Made by a program: the position numbers and the translations under genes. The notes beneath the pieces are model-generated. The model did no database searches. It saw only the letters and a list, made by a program, of their open reading frames with translations, and was not told the origin of the DNA. From Siderastrea radians (Eukaryota; Cnidaria; Anthozoa; Scleractinia; Rhizangiidae): a stretch of 64,000 bases of DNA. Shown one piece after another: positions 41,441 to 53,968 of this stretch (position 1 is the first letter of the stretch; each line of letters opens with the position of its first letter). Location: the NCBI GenBank assembly GCA_964017195.1, contig OZ024897.1, positions 38,172,836-38,236,835 of the forward strand, given 5' to 3'.

Positions 41441-43570
41441 GAAAACATCATTTCCGCTTGTGAGCACACACAGGCCAGCATTGCGCCGTCGTAGAAAATG
41501 ACGCATGCTATGTACGCTATTGCCTTCTTTGCAGCCTTAATTTAAGAGGTCGACGAGATACAGTTTTGCCTGAATCAATCCAAAGGGAATTTAATTTCTC
41601 AAATAACCTGGTCGTTTCCATGAAAAATAAGAAAGGTGAGGTAAGTGTATCAACGGTCACTTCCCTATTTTCTCGAAATAACTTCGTTACACAAAAGCAA
41701 GTAAAAATCAACGCTGGTAAAATCGAACCACGTTTCGGTGTCGTCATGACGCCATTTTCAAGATGCCCTTCGTTTTTGTGTTCTAGATGTGTCCGACATC
41801 TGGACACTGTCCATCAGTTTTCAGAGCTTTAGCAGAGGGCTTGTCATATGTTTATATTAATTAGGGTCTTTAGTAGATGGAAATCGAATGCCTTTCTCCG
41901 TTTCACTAGGACCCCTTCAAGTGGGCCAGGGACATTGCAGTGGCGTAGCTTTCTACTGTATGCCTACACCCCCCTCCCCTTCCTTCCAACTGTAGCACGC
42001 AGCTTTTGATCAAGATTAACTGACATTGCACAATGGTCCCTTCGCATTATAACACATAAGGAAAGAAGTTGGATAAAAATGAAACATAGCGCGGGGTTTT
42101 TTGTAGAGCCCAATCCTCCCTGTGCTAAGATCAAAATCGTTTTAACTTTGGGGCCGACAATTGTGCGCGCAAGCGGTTGAAAAAGGACCAACTGTCGTAA
42201 TCAGTTTGGTATTTTCTTTGAATTGCCAGACTGTCATGCCGATATTTTTCGCTTCCGTGTGCAGCACAGTGGTACAGTAATCAATTATTTTTTTCTTTAT
42301 GCATCAGGTGAGAGGGGGCTGCTCAGTTGCAGCTATATTTGCTATTTTTCTCTAACTCTATTGCCTTGGCTTTGCATGGTGGGACTGCCCTTTCTCGTCG
42401 GCTCGAACAGGGCTTTGGCGGCTTACGTTCACCTTTGCAAGAAATAAATCAGGTTTTCTAGATAACAAGTAATTTGGTTTAGTTTCTTTCACATCAAAGG
42501 CCACGAGATTGGCCAACATCCGAGTAAAGTATTGTCTCAGTTTTGTTGTTTTTACTGAAAAGCAAACAGATCTCACCCTCGGCAATGTAGAGCAGCAGTA
42601 TTTTAATACCAATTAAAAGTGGTTAAGCGAGCGAGAAGCATAAAGAAAATTTACTTCTGAGGGGGAAAAATGATTCTATGTAATTTACTTCGCTAATTAA
42701 AGCTCTACTAGCTCGGTTAAGGTTACATGCCTTCTTTGCTTCTTCTTCTTCTTCAGAGTAAACAAGGTTTATTCCCCCCCCCCCCACACAGTAGGTGAGT
42801 TGCTGTCACCTTCAAGATTTCTAGATTTCATGTAATTCTCATCACATAAACGGCCCAAAGAGTGACTAAAATATAACAGAACAAGACAGGCCCTTACAAG
42901 CTGGTGTTTTCATTTGTGGGTACTTAGGTTCAAGACAGTACTTGAATTTTTAACATTCTTGTGTTTTCGAAATTGTATTTCAAAGCAAACCGTAGTTGCT
43001 AGAATTAACCCTCTAAATTTTCCTACAGCCTTCGCATTTTCAGAATATTACCATACAGTAAGAGTCGTCATGCGTTTTCAAAAATCGCGTTATCTAATTA
43101 CCAGTATATTTGCGTGATTACTTTGACGAAAGGTGGTCCTCAACTAAACGCCCGGTGTTAAAGCCTTCTCTTGAATCAACCTTTTATATAATTGCATTTT
43201 CTTGAAGTCCAAGCTTGTTTTCACTGCTAATTGTTTGATTCGTCAAAACTAACCCGGTGTAGACTCTGGCGGTTTTGTTCTCTCTTTATATGAGCTGGTT
43301 TTCAAATGCATGAATTGAATCAAACGGCCCAACTTTATGACAGTCTTTTCATACCAAATGAATTCATTATCATGCGTGTAATTAGGAATTTAATTCTTCA
43401 GGAATTAAAGGAGAAGGTCACTCCAGAAACGGTGTATTTTTGAAATCGCCAATAAGAAGATAACACTAAGTTGAGTTACTGACCGTGGTTTTAGCTTCTA
43501 AAGTACATCCGATCCCACTGAAATTCCTCTCTAAAGAGGACCAAAATTCAACACTGCGCGCCGCCATTTT
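41441..43570. other. Unassigned non-coding sequence
   Basis: Includes a C13 homopolymer at about 42773-42785 and a CTT-repeat near 42740. Several short open frames on both strands show no family signature. No gene supported. Confidence 0.35.
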
Positions 43571-43691
43571 GAATTGTCCGTGACGTCAAATTGTGCACGA
43601 GACCAGCGGTCGGGTAACGTGGGCTCGTTTTTCAGAGCCCACGTTACCTGACCGCTGGTCTCGTGGCACAATTTGACGTCACGGACAATTC
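43571..43691. repeat. 121-bp near-perfect hairpin
   Basis: The arms 43571-43626 and 43635-43691 are inverted copies (GAATTGTCCGTGACGTCAAA ... inverse) around a loop of about 8 bases, differing by only a few bases. No separate target duplication is visible. The left flank GCCGCCATTT is not repeated on the right. Probably a foldback MITE. Confidence 0.75.
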
Positions 43692-44939
43692 CATACCATG
43701 CATGTTGACGAAATGACGAAATTGTGTAATCAAATAAAAGATTTTGTCTCTACGGCGCTCGGTAAAAATATGCAGACTGCAGTCTTCAGTGTTCGTCTTT
43801 CCGGTGTGCTGCAAAAAATAAATCGTGCTGTAAAATACGTTCTTGCTTAAAGCACGTTCAGTTCGTGGGGCACCCCAGATCGTAAAGCCCTGATGTCGCT
43901 CTCAACAAATGTGTTAATGTGGTTTTAGCTGGTTAATTGCCATTAGAATTGTTAGCGCGCGGTAAATTATTGTTAACGAGTTTCTTGCGGGCTTTTTCGG
44001 AGCTAAAATTTCGAAATACTGTCAATCTATGGGAACTATCGCTTCACAAAAATAGCAAATGTTATTTCGTTAGTAATCGAACCTTTGCAGTAGTTCAAAC
44101 TAATTTACTGAAGAACCTAGATTGTTTCACCCGGAAAATTCAGCCTTATCGCTCGACGCACTGAAACCAGCTGGAATGCATATTGATCATCCACACGTGT
44201 CCGAAAGGTTTCCCCATCGTAAAAGAATATTGTGTTCTGGCTTGGCTATCTTTAACAGAGGGAACGGGGGAATCAGGGAATGGGAGTGGGGAACGGGAGC
44301 ATATAGTAGTTTTACTTGTGTTGATTGTGAAGCATACACAGTCGATGAGAACGACGGAATGCTGTGTTGGAACATTCAATTCACCTATTGCGTCTTCTAC
44401 AATTGGCGATTGTTATTCAAGGGATACATAGAAAGGATTGTTCTAACAAGGAAAGCAGGAAACACGAATGGAATAATTTGTTTTGAGAAGAGACGAAACG
44501 AGAAATTTTGATATTCTATCTAATTGTAATACGAAGACGCTTGTTGGGTGTGCATATCGTTTTATTTTGCCACTAAAGTGGAGTGCTTCTGAGTATGGGT
44601 GCCCTGTGCAACAACTACTTGTCCGTGGGACCGTTATTTAAAAATGTACGTTGGCTTATCAATCCAACAAATTTTTAAATATTCTATGTGTAATCCACAT
44701 TAGCATTCTTTTTGTAACCTGTTTAAAGCATGGCTGTAAAAATGACTTCCTCTAGATGTAAATAAAACTAGTAAATTGTTATTTTCATAGCTATGGAAGG
44801 TCTATCTTTTCTTCTTTTCTTTTCATGTTGGAAAACGTTATAGGGCCACCCTCGTGTTTTCCTTTACAAGATGTTATTTCTTTTACCACAAAGTTTTCAC
44901 ATCTTGATTAAACATGTCTGTTATGTTATAAACTTTTGC
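43692..44939. other. Unassigned non-coding sequence
   Basis: Short overlapping open frames on both strands near 44120-44510 contradict each other and carry no recognised domain. No gene called. Confidence 0.35.
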
Positions 44940-45880
44940 TTTGTAGAAATCCCAGGTGGTCTTCTCCAGCTCGAAATGAGAGTCTGCCCTGCAGTCTACG
45001 CTAGCTCACAAGGCCCGTTATTTAAAAAAAGGCATTCGCGGCTCTTACCAAATGTTAACGAATTCAAATGGATTAGTTGAAACTCAATCCCCTTACTCGC
45101 CATATACTTTACTAGTAAGGCTATATATTATCCCTGGTCTGTATTGTTGTATACTCTTTCAATTTACAGTAACCTGCCTTACAAATACCACGTTTATACG
45201 GACAGGAGTCCGAGGCAAAGCTGGAGAAGTTTTGCTAAAAGATACTCTAGTAAGGAGAACAGTGTTGGCGCATTGATCTTACCCGCTCATCTCTCACCTG
45301 TGTTCAATTGCAATGTGCCCAGATTTAACACCGGAAATAGCGTCATAAGTGGCTTGAGTCATTTTAGTGTCGTAAAACTGAGTTCGAAAATAATGTGGTC
45401 TCAGTCGCTTTGTATATAAAAAATTATGAAATGGAAACAAATTTCTGTATTTCTTGGAAGACTGCAACCCTTGGTTATTTTTTTTCTGCCTGGTTTAGAA
45501 TGTAGTTTCCTGGGTGGGGTGTACAGTAACTCTTAACAGTTTTCTGAAACTTTGCCAATAGTTTTTTGCTATTATTTATTTAATTTGCGCAAAAATGAGT
45601 TGATGTTAAAGCACGTTTAAAACTCCAGTTACCGCTCAAACGTTGGAAATTGCATTTCTCCGAGGATGTAAATTTTAAACTTTCTCAGACGAGTATGCCA
45701 GGCACTGCACTCTCCTTCCGTTACTTCTGCATTCAGCACTCGTTTTTTGACAACTCTATCCTTCCGTTCCATGAGATATCCGCCCAACAGCCTTTTTACC
45801 TCCATTTGAAATTAATCAAAAATACCGAAATTGATTTTTTGTGGCTATTTCGATTCCTTTCAGCATTCTTCTGATAATTG
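44940..45880 (+). repeat. Old diverged relic of a POMK-unit intron
   Basis: Colinear but diverged matches to the units: CTTCTCCAGCTC...GCAGTCTACGCTAGCTCA (compare 18440-18480), TATTATCCCTGGTCTG (compare 29010), GAAATGGAAACAAATTTCTG (compare 19210), and a long run from GAATGTAGTTTC through CAGTTTTCTGAAAC to TTTTTACCTCCATTTG (45500-45810; compare 20236-20535). The coding exons are missing. This is an older copy than A-D. Confidence 0.65.
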
Positions 45881-46218
45881 TTACAAAATAACTTGAGAAA
45901 ATGCCATCTTTAAGAAAAATGATACTTTGGTTCACCCTTTCACTCCCAACCGTTTTAAGTAATTCTGCTCCTTTCTTCTCAATTCCTGGTCCAAACGTCT
46001 ATAACTTCATCTGCAGCATGGAAACTAAACTTTTCTATCATTTCCGAGGTAGTTTGGCAAATTTGATATCGGGCATGCACACAATTCAAAATTTGGACAG
46101 TTATTGAACGAGAAAAACGCCGTACCCAGTTGTCTTTCCGGTTTTTAGCGCTCAGTTCCGTTGTTTTTTGTTCTCAATTCGACTATTTTTGGGAGTTTGT
46201 AGGCCATTTAATGGTCTT

Positions 46219-46240
46219 TCCTTACTACTACTACTGCTGC

Positions 46241-46296
<56 letters not shown>

Positions 46297-46322
46297 ATAA
46301 TAATAATAATAATAATAATAAT
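46219..46322. repeat. ACT/AAT trinucleotide microsatellite
   Basis: A CTA/ACT run (46219-46296) passes into an AAT run (46297-46322). Poly-Ser and poly-Leu open frames across it are artefacts. Confidence 0.9.
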
Positions 46323-46690
46323 ATTTATCCAGGGTGCCCACATCACCAAGGTGTTTTTCAGTGGGGCCCTGCAAATAACAAGGAAATAAAAATTACAGAA
46401 ACATGTTAAAAATCCTTAAAAAGTTAAAAATTTAAAATAGCTTTAAAACTTAGCTAAGAACACGGTCCTTAAAACTCTGTTTAAAAATTAAAAGTGAGTT
46501 AGCATTCCTCACAGACTCATCTAAAATGTTCCATTCGGCAAGTCCTTGATAAAAAATGCGTTGTTTGCCGTAATTTCATCGGACTGTAGGAAGGTGAAAA
46601 TTGTTCTTGTTTCGAGTGTTATATGAATGGATGTTAAAATTTCCTGATTAGAAAAGATTTTAGTTAATTCAAGTCAAGACTTAAGTGAGC
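46323..46690 (-). mobile_element. Probable LINE 3' fragment in reverse orientation
   Basis: Directly adjoins the AAT run, which would be its 3' tail on the minus strand. The piece near the tail (GGGCCCCACTGAAAAACACC on the minus strand) and a segment resembling a LINE C-terminal FHILDESVRN context suggest a non-LTR 3' end. The evidence is weak and compositional. Confidence 0.35.
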
Positions 46691-47271
46691 GCTTCAGTTT
46701 AGGCACATTTTGTTAGAAGTGTGCCAGGTCCATCAATTGGTTATCAAAAACATCTGCTGTCACTCAAAGTGATGACGTCACAAACTGAAGAAGGACCATG
46801 GTCTTTTACGAGCGGTTCTGGGCAGCACGGGAGTGGAACATTTGAATAGTTTTTACTATACTCAGATCGACCCGCGGGAGTGACACTTTGAAAGGCTGTT
46901 CCACAAAATGTCAAAATCCCTACCCCTTCCCATTTCCTCCTCCCTCGGGTTTAACAGTGATAGGTGCATTAAGCTCATTTATAAGGCCTTTCAAAACGAA
47001 GAAAGATGATGTTTTCTATTTCATAACATTCTCACTCATTTCGGAGATATTCGAGTTTCTGTATTACACAAATTAGAAATTGATGACGTCATAAGTGGTT
47101 ACTGCGTGAAGAGGAATCACAAAATGAAGAACATCATTGGAAAGAATGGGTTACGTTAATTGAAACTTGGCAGCAATATTGTGCCTTAAGAAAGATAGAA
47201 GATGAGGCATATCGTGATGTTGCCATGGCTCATTGGTGACTCAATAACGAGAGAAAGAAGGACCTGAAATA

Positions 47272-47660
47272 ATAATAATAATAATGTTTAATCTTCTATA
47301 GCGCTTTTTACATTCACATGTGATCAAAAGCGCTTTACAAACTTCAAAAATCCTTTCAAATAATAAATTACATGATTTAAACAAATTATCTAAAAACTAA
47401 ATGACTAACTAAACTATTTACATTATATTGCATAGGACAGTTAAAGAAAATTGGAATATGCCATTCTGAATAAATGCGTTTTTAGCATTGTCTTGAAAGT
47501 AATTATATTAGCCTGGTCCAGCACAGTTGTAATCGCAATTTAAGCAATTACGAATAAAGCCCGATAAAAGATTTTCGGGGCTTCAACGGGATTCAAACCC
47601 GTGGCCTCTGCGTTCGCGCTGCAGTGCTCTACCAACTGAGCTATGAAAACCCATACATTG
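47272..47660 (-). mobile_element. tRNA-derived SINE, second family
   Basis: The head at 47652-47578 (minus) reads GGGTTTTCATAGCTCAGTTG with a perfect A box (TAGCTCAGTTGGTAGAGC) and B box (GGGTTTGAATCCC). The acceptor stem still pairs, but the anticodon arm is degenerate (C at the invariant T33 position). A unique body follows, and an AAT/ATT tail lies at 47272-47286. The boundary between head and body is approximate. Confidence 0.6.
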
Positions 47661-48464
47661 GTAGCAGAATGAAAATGATGTAAACTGCGGAAATGCAAAC
47701 GGAAGAAGGACCTTGTCAAACACACAAAATTTCCACATTGTGCTTAGTTTCCTCATTAACCATTGAGTGAACGATGTTTGTAAAGCCTACAGAAGGGTGA
47801 ATGTCTTTCTCAAAACAAAGAGACCTGGAAGCTATTGCCATGGCAGCATCACATGGCAACATCCCAGACCGGTTGCCACGGCAACATCAAAGTATAAAAT
47901 ACTGTTTTTTTTTCTTAATGCCATTACTAGTGCCGAGTTGCAGTTACAATGCCTCAATATTTCCAGAGACGTTCTTGATTTGTGATTTGTCTCTCCTCTG
48001 TAACCACTTATGAGGTCATCACTTGAATATCTCTAGAACGTGAGAAGATATTGAAAAAACAGTATTCTTCTTTATTTTGAAATGTCTTTCAAAGCGTTTT
48101 CTTCTTACGTACTTAAAGAACAATGATTGTTGCAGTGGGTGGTGAATGCGGGAAGAATGGAAGCTTGCATAATTAGGTCACGGTTTAGTGATTTTGAATC
48201 ATTTGAATAAGAATTGCCTATGATGTCATCGAAGATGTATTTCTTCCCCTGGGTATGCGCTAATGAGATTCCACCCATTTTATTCATGAGATACCGACAA
48301 TAGCCTATCACGTCATCAACGTTAACGTATTTCACCGCAGTTTAACGAGATTCTACCGCATTTTATTCATGACATGCAGAAAATAGCCTATTACGTCATC
48401 AACGTTAATCTATTTCACCGCAAGTTAATGAGATTTAATGAGACGCGCAAGGCAGCTGGCAGTT
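47661..48464. other. Unassigned non-coding sequence
   Basis: A tandem-like pair, CACCGCAGTTTAACGAGATT / CACCGCAAGTTAATGAGATT (about 48331 and 48416), shows a local duplication of about 85 bp. No gene. Confidence 0.4.
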
Positions 48465-48680
48465 AGCGTTTATAAAGCTAGAAATGGTTTTTACTCTAAG
48501 AGACTTAAAACTCTGTTCGAAGTAACATCCAATGTACTTTCATATAATTTGAGAAGTAGCAATAATAATAATAAATTCATTCCTAGAACTGTGGAATGAT
48601 CTACCAGATGAAGTTAAAATAAAACCACCTCTTCTATCTTTTCGGTCTTCACTTTTGCAAATATTATTTTGATTTTAACG
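48465..48680 (+). mobile_element. Non-LTR retrotransposon ORF2 C-terminal fragment
   Basis: The plus strand reads FYSKRLKTLFEVTSNV, and after a frame slip at an AATAAT run, NDLPDEVKIKPPLLSFRSSL, the usual LINE C-terminal pattern (LWNxLPxxxR...SFxxxL). Both ends missing. Confidence 0.5.
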
Positions 48681-48728
48681 AATATTATCTATTGTTAGCA
48701 TCATTGCCATTAACTGACATTACTATCA

Positions 48729-48775
48729 ACTTATCTTTACGAAAACTCGTCTCCTATTTACTGATCCTTTTTCCA
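48729..48775 (+). pseudogene. Relic of a POMK-like kinase exon 3' end
   Basis: CAACTTATCTTTACGAAAACTCGTCTCCTATTTACTGATCCTTTT-like sequence matches the end of the kinase exon and its stop (compare 21302-21352). It sits directly before unit C, suggesting that a full unit once lay upstream. Confidence 0.5.
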
Positions 48776-49344
48776 TTTAATAATGTCGCAATGTTTTAAT
48801 AATTACCAACCTTTAGATTAGACGACGAGTGCGATATCGCTCTTCCCTGCTGCTGACCAGTAGGGAATGAGGCTCTTGGAACAAAACTGGTGTGACTGAT
48901 GTTAACCTAACGCATGCGCAGTAGGTTTGAAAGGTCGTACTTGTACCGTTAGATGGTAGTCCGATCTGAAATAAAACGATCCAATCAACACTCTTAGTAA
49001 ATGGTCTGATCCCGGGAGACAAGTTTATAAGTAGATGTGAGTGCAGTCCTAAGAACGATTGTTGTTCGTGACATTCAGTGACGTTTTGACAAACTGAGTA
49101 AAAGACATCACCATGCAGAGTCAAGTATAATTTATGCACAAGTGTTTCACTGCTCCCGGCGATATTTAAAAAGAATTAAGGCGAGTTTTTTCGAGGAAGA
49201 AACAAAGAAAAAATGAAAATTAGAAAGAAATGAAAAAAAAAAAAAAAACAAGAGAAAACAAACAGCGATTCCTTCCTCCTGCTGGAGACACGCACTTATA
49301 GGAACAACTAATTCAAGTGGCTTTCCTAGCAACAGTTTGGTTGT

Positions 49345-49458
49345 TATGTGAAATAAAGAATGCTGGCTGTACGTGTTGAAAATAATTAAAGTTAAATTTT
49401 TTAAAACATAAAAATGCTAACCTCATGTTACTCTGTGCACTCCGCGTGATGATAACAG
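49345..49458 (+). other. Candidate non-coding first exon of unit C
   Basis: Ends GATAACAG then GTAAGCGTG. Counterpart of 17330-17443. Confidence 0.4.
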
Positions 49459-50724
49459 GTAAGCGTGTAAATGCGATATCCCTTTGTGTACGTAATTTTG
49501 TTTTCATTTTCCCGTAAATGGGTTGAGCCAGTGGCTGGGAAATGCGATTCTTCTTTTACCTTTGACTCAAAGTGAAATGCAGAGAAGAGCATTTTCTAAG
49601 TATTAACGTTCTATTCCCTGACTTTGATCACCGCAAAGCGACTGACGAGTTATAGAGTCCAATGTTCCATTGTGAAAAGGTTTTTATGACAACTGTTACT
49701 ATAGCCATTGTAAAGGAGGCCTATTTCCAAGAACTAGACCAGAGAGCATTTATGCTCTCAGCTTGAAAGTGCTAATTTAGTAAGCTAATAATTTAATAAG
49801 CGAAGCGACGAGTGCCTGTTTGAAGTAAGTGGCACCCGTGACCGAAGTTCCAATTAACGGTTTAACAGACTGCTAATTCTTTTCTTTTGCTTCTCCTTTT
49901 CGTTGGCGATGTTTTTTTCTCCGTGCGGCTCCGCTCCGCGGGCAAACAATTAGTTATTGAAAGTTTTGAAGGAAAACCCACAAGCTTTAATTTAACGACG
50001 AATTGGAAAGTTGGTCAACGATGGTTTCAAATAGGGAAAAACGAATCCATACCATTCCAGAGATACCTCAATGAAATTTGCGAGCGGAAGAAGTACATCT
50101 TTAGCGGACAAGCTAGGCTTCAGAGTGGTTCTATTAAAAATTTGTTAATATATATATGTATGTATTTCTCCAACATTTTATTCTGCAGTCGTACTCCATG
50201 AATATAATTTATTCTCAAGTGCCAATCAAATAGTAAACTGCTCTTCATAACAGAGAAAGGGATAACACCCAATTTATTTCCTTGAGGTATTCCATCTTTC
50301 TAAGATTTGAGGTTTTCTGCCGTTTCTCTTCTTTAAGTTTAGTTTACGGACCTTGATGAATGTTGTCGGCTACAAACCCTGTTGAGCCTTAAGTCAACAT
50401 TTTTCGTGGGAGCTAAATTGACTTATTTTTGCCAGTTTTTGCAGACCCTGGGAAGCCTTCTCCTTCTCGAAAGGCGAGTGTACTCGGCAGTCTCTGGTAG
50501 CTCATGATTAGCAATCCGAATGAAAATTCACAGAACTAATTACAGTATAATTCCGCATAGATTATCCTTGGTCTGCTACATGTTAAATTCTCCTCATACA
50601 AACCGCCATCCTGCCTAACAAATACCTCGCTGTGATGACAAAAGTCTAAAATCTGAGGAAAGTTGCCAAAAATTTATTTCTTCAAAGCCAAACAAGAGAA
50701 AGCAGTGTTGGCTTTCTGCCTCGC

Positions 50725-50995
50725 CTCACACTAATGATTAACCAATGAGCATCTACTCGAGTTCCGGAGAAGGTGACTTCTAAGTGGGTTGAGTTCAACC
50801 TTACTACGTACGTATATGTACATGCGCAGAATTTTCCCCCAGGTTCTCTGGTTTTCTTTCCACCGCAAACTACCATTTCCAGATAAATCACAATTTCGTC
50901 AAGAGCCACAGGGTTGGCTTTCAAATACCGCGATTTCAACCCAGGCAACTATTTTGGGAGACAGATACTCTGACCACTGTACCAACCTTGCTACC
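50725..50995 (-). mobile_element. tRNA-derived SINE in unit C
   Basis: Orthologous to 18781-19044. The B box is slightly changed (GGGTTGAAATCGC). Confidence 0.6.
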
Positions 50996-51307
50996 GATGC
51001 GGAATTTAGCAGAATCGAAAGTTAATCAACACAAATACTTTTAAGGTTTGCTCATGCTCACTAGACAGCTTGCATTAAGATGTGTAAAAAAAACATTTTA
51101 TTTTGTAAAAGCTCGAAGATAACGTCTTGTCTCAAACTCCTTTGTCAAAAATATTTTTGAAATGGGACTGAACAAATTTCTATCTTTCTTGAAAGTCTGC
51201 AAAGCGCAGGAAGAAGTTAACACAAAAAGGGATCTGTAAGAACGAGAAAGTAAATACGACAGTTGTGACAAGACGTATTTTTTGTTAGGGTTTAAAAGCA
51301 GTTGTTG

Positions 51308-53203
51308 ATGGCCATGGTTTTCCTCATACAAAAGATGCAGTTCATGCTCAAGCGATTGTGCAGAGCTATTCAGCTTTGTTCTACAACCGCCTTGCTCATA
51401 TTCATTATTTACGTGTATTACACAAGTGGTGGAACGCAATGGGACGGCGCTCCGCAGAACGTGTTGAGACCTGTGCCACCCCGCGCAGCGTGTTCATCAA
51501 ACATGTTCGCCACACGTCAGGGCTGCGTGTTGTGTCCTAATGGCACGTTTAGTTTTCCCGGTTGGAGTGAGTGCATGCCTTGGTTAAACTGCTCGCAAAT
51601 TGCTCTTCAAGTTCATCCCATAAAGCGTATGACCGGCGGCGTCACTAAACTCGTTTGGCGGGCGCACTGGAAGGGGAACCAAGTTGTGTTTATTAATTGT
51701 TCTGCGACAAATGCTCGAAAGCGGAAAAGCTGTGCGAATGGAATGTCTATCATGGAACAGATTCAAGGGGAATTCGTCACTCGCTTGATAGGCAGGTGTC
51801 CTGAAGAACTACAGGTGAGCCATGATGAATGGAGAAATTTTCTACTTCTGACCATCAAATGATATAATAATACATTGTTTATATTGTTGCTGTTACTTGT
51901 TTTTGTTATTTCGTCTTCATAACACTGTAATTGATTGTGGAAAAAACCTTCCCTTTTCTGGCCAGCTGTAGCAAACTTTTTTTGTCGTTGACAAGTCAAA
52001 CTTTATGTCACCATACGCAATGAAACCAATTTGCCCATCCTTCCTAAGCTCTGTTAAGGAAATATATATCTAATTTTTATAGCATATGAAACTTTATCAC
52101 ACCCCTCTGTAACAGAACAGGTGAAGCCCGACGTTGTGAGTTATTTTGATGTTATTTTGGACCTCGGCCGATTCTTGAAGAATGTAGTTTCTCTGGCCAA
52201 CGAGGTTTATCCTTAACAGTTTCCCGAAACATTGCCAATTGTTTTGTTACGCCTTTGTATGTTTATATTTAGTTAGCGCAGAAGTGAGATAATTTTAAAG
52301 CAGTTTTAAAGTTGCAACTGCTGCTCAAAGTGCTGCAAACTGCATTTCGAACGTTTTAAATTTCAAACTTTCCCGGGCAAGCATGCCGCTGCACCCCTCC
52401 CCCAGATACTTCTGGATCGAGTCAGCGCTCATTTGTTCAAACCGCCCAACATCCTCTTTACCTCCACTTGAAACTACGCTCCCCAAACCCTTAAATTGTC
52501 CCCTTCTTTCCTTTTCATCATGGAATGAAAATTGATATTTTTTTTTAATATTCTCAGTGGATACGGAATAAGATAAAAAATCAACGTGTTGTTCTTTTTC
52601 TTGAAGGCCGTCACAATGTATTACAAACATGGCTCGGCAAGATATCTAGACCGGCGTCTTCGGAGATCCGAGCTGTCCCAGTACAACAACATACAAACAA
52701 GACTTCAGCTAAGCGTGGATTACGTTAGTATTATGGTCTACCTACACAACAGTCCAATTGGAGTTCGTGTCATGTGTGATGGAGGTACCCTTCGTAAATT
52801 GCTTTCACAATACTTGATAACGAATGACTTTCATATGGTCGTGAACGATGTAGATAGTTTAAAAGAAGTAACCGACGATGGAGGCTGCCACACAAGGCCG
52901 AATGTGTCACGTCCACTGCAGAGGGAAATAGAACGGCAAGGGGGGCAAAATAAGCCAGAACCATTAAAGTTCAAGTTAGGTCCAGCCTACGACGAAAAAA
53001 TCGACATCTGGAAGCTTCCCTGGATTGTGGAAAGGTTACTGGGTGGCGTGAAAGGAAGCAGTTTTGTAAAAAGTCAGCTTCGTGAAATAATGGAAAGGTG
53101 TCATGCGATTGAGCCTCAACAGCGACCGACTGCAAACGAGGTCCTACAGGAGTTTCTGAGAGTGCAGCAACTTATCGTTACTAACTCGTCTCTTATTTAC
53201 TGA
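51308..53203 (+). CDS. POMK: POMK-like protein O-mannose kinase, unit C, intact two-exon coding region
   Basis: The coding exons are 51308-51814 and 52607-53203 with the same phase-0 junction and length (367 residues) as unit A, and very few differences. Differences include VLC for VPC in the cysteine cluster (this keeps both cysteines), NGTF for NSTF (both keep a glycosylation sequon), VSIMVYL for VKIMDYL, GGTLRK for GGTPHK after the catalytic Asp, and YDEKIDIW for YDEKFDIW; the last matches vertebrate POMK better. The anchor (ALLIFIIYVYY), catalytic Asp, following Lys and NDVD are kept. The intron has lost 3 short segments relative to A. Probable ER-lumenal kinase; activity is uncertain because the APE-like segment is diverged. 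Confidence 0.8.
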
Positions 53204-53577
53204 TCCTTTTTCCAGTAACTCATTTTCCAAAGATGACAACTGCTATTCAAGTGTCATGCATTCTGACCTTTATTAGTAAGCCATGTAAACTTTAGGTATG
53301 CAAACCATATATATTCTGAATCACCACAAAATTGCCTTTCACATGAAGTTAATTATTAATTTATTTGTATAAATTATTGTGGTTATATGTTAGCTTTCTG
53401 GAATTTTTCTCAATTTTTTTCAATTTTCGAGCTATTAAGAGGTTCTTTGAACAAAAGATGGGATAAGGTTATATATTTTTTCGACATATTTGTTTCATTA
53501 CTAAACTACAGCAATTAAATTTCAAAAAAGAACCGAAATTGGGGATTTTGAATGGTTTGTTTGGGCCATTTATTTAA

Positions 53578-53968
53578 GGACGGTGCCTCCTAATACAGAT
53601 GTATTTTTGCAAAGGTTATGACTATGGGGAAAAAGAAGATCATAGCAAGGGTATTGGAATCCAAAAAGAAATATGTGGGTAACCACGCATTTTTCAGAGA
53701 TAATTAATCATCCATAATTCTAAAAAAGCGTTAAAATACAAAGAATGCATGGCAATTTCTTTCAAAATTTAGGCTCAGTTATCTCTGAAAAATGCCTGGT
53801 TACCCCAATTTTCTTTTTGGATTCTGATAGCCCTTGCTAAGATCTGCTTTTTCCAAATAGTCTTAAACCGCACAAAAATATTGGTGTATTAGTGGGTAAA
53901 TTCCTTAAGAAACCCGAATAGCCCCAGATGCGCAGAACGATGCGCAGTAACAAAAGGAGGCACCGTCC
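53578..53968. mobile_element. TTAA-type MITE, unit C copy
   Basis: TTAA (53574-53577), then GGACGGTGCCTCCT ... AGGAGGCACCGTCC, then TTAA (53969-53972). The best-preserved copy of the element at 21713. Confidence 0.85.

Noticed and set aside
44122..44511. Gene near 44.1-44.5 kb
   Set aside because: Three mutually exclusive overlapping frames on two strands, none with a recognisable domain or splice context.
46152..46389. Poly-Ser / poly-Leu proteins
   Set aside because: Translations of a trinucleotide microsatellite.
47578..47652. Functional tRNA gene on the minus strand
   Set aside because: A and B boxes are good, but the anticodon arm is degenerate, the invariant T33 is changed, and it is fused to a SINE body with a microsatellite tail.
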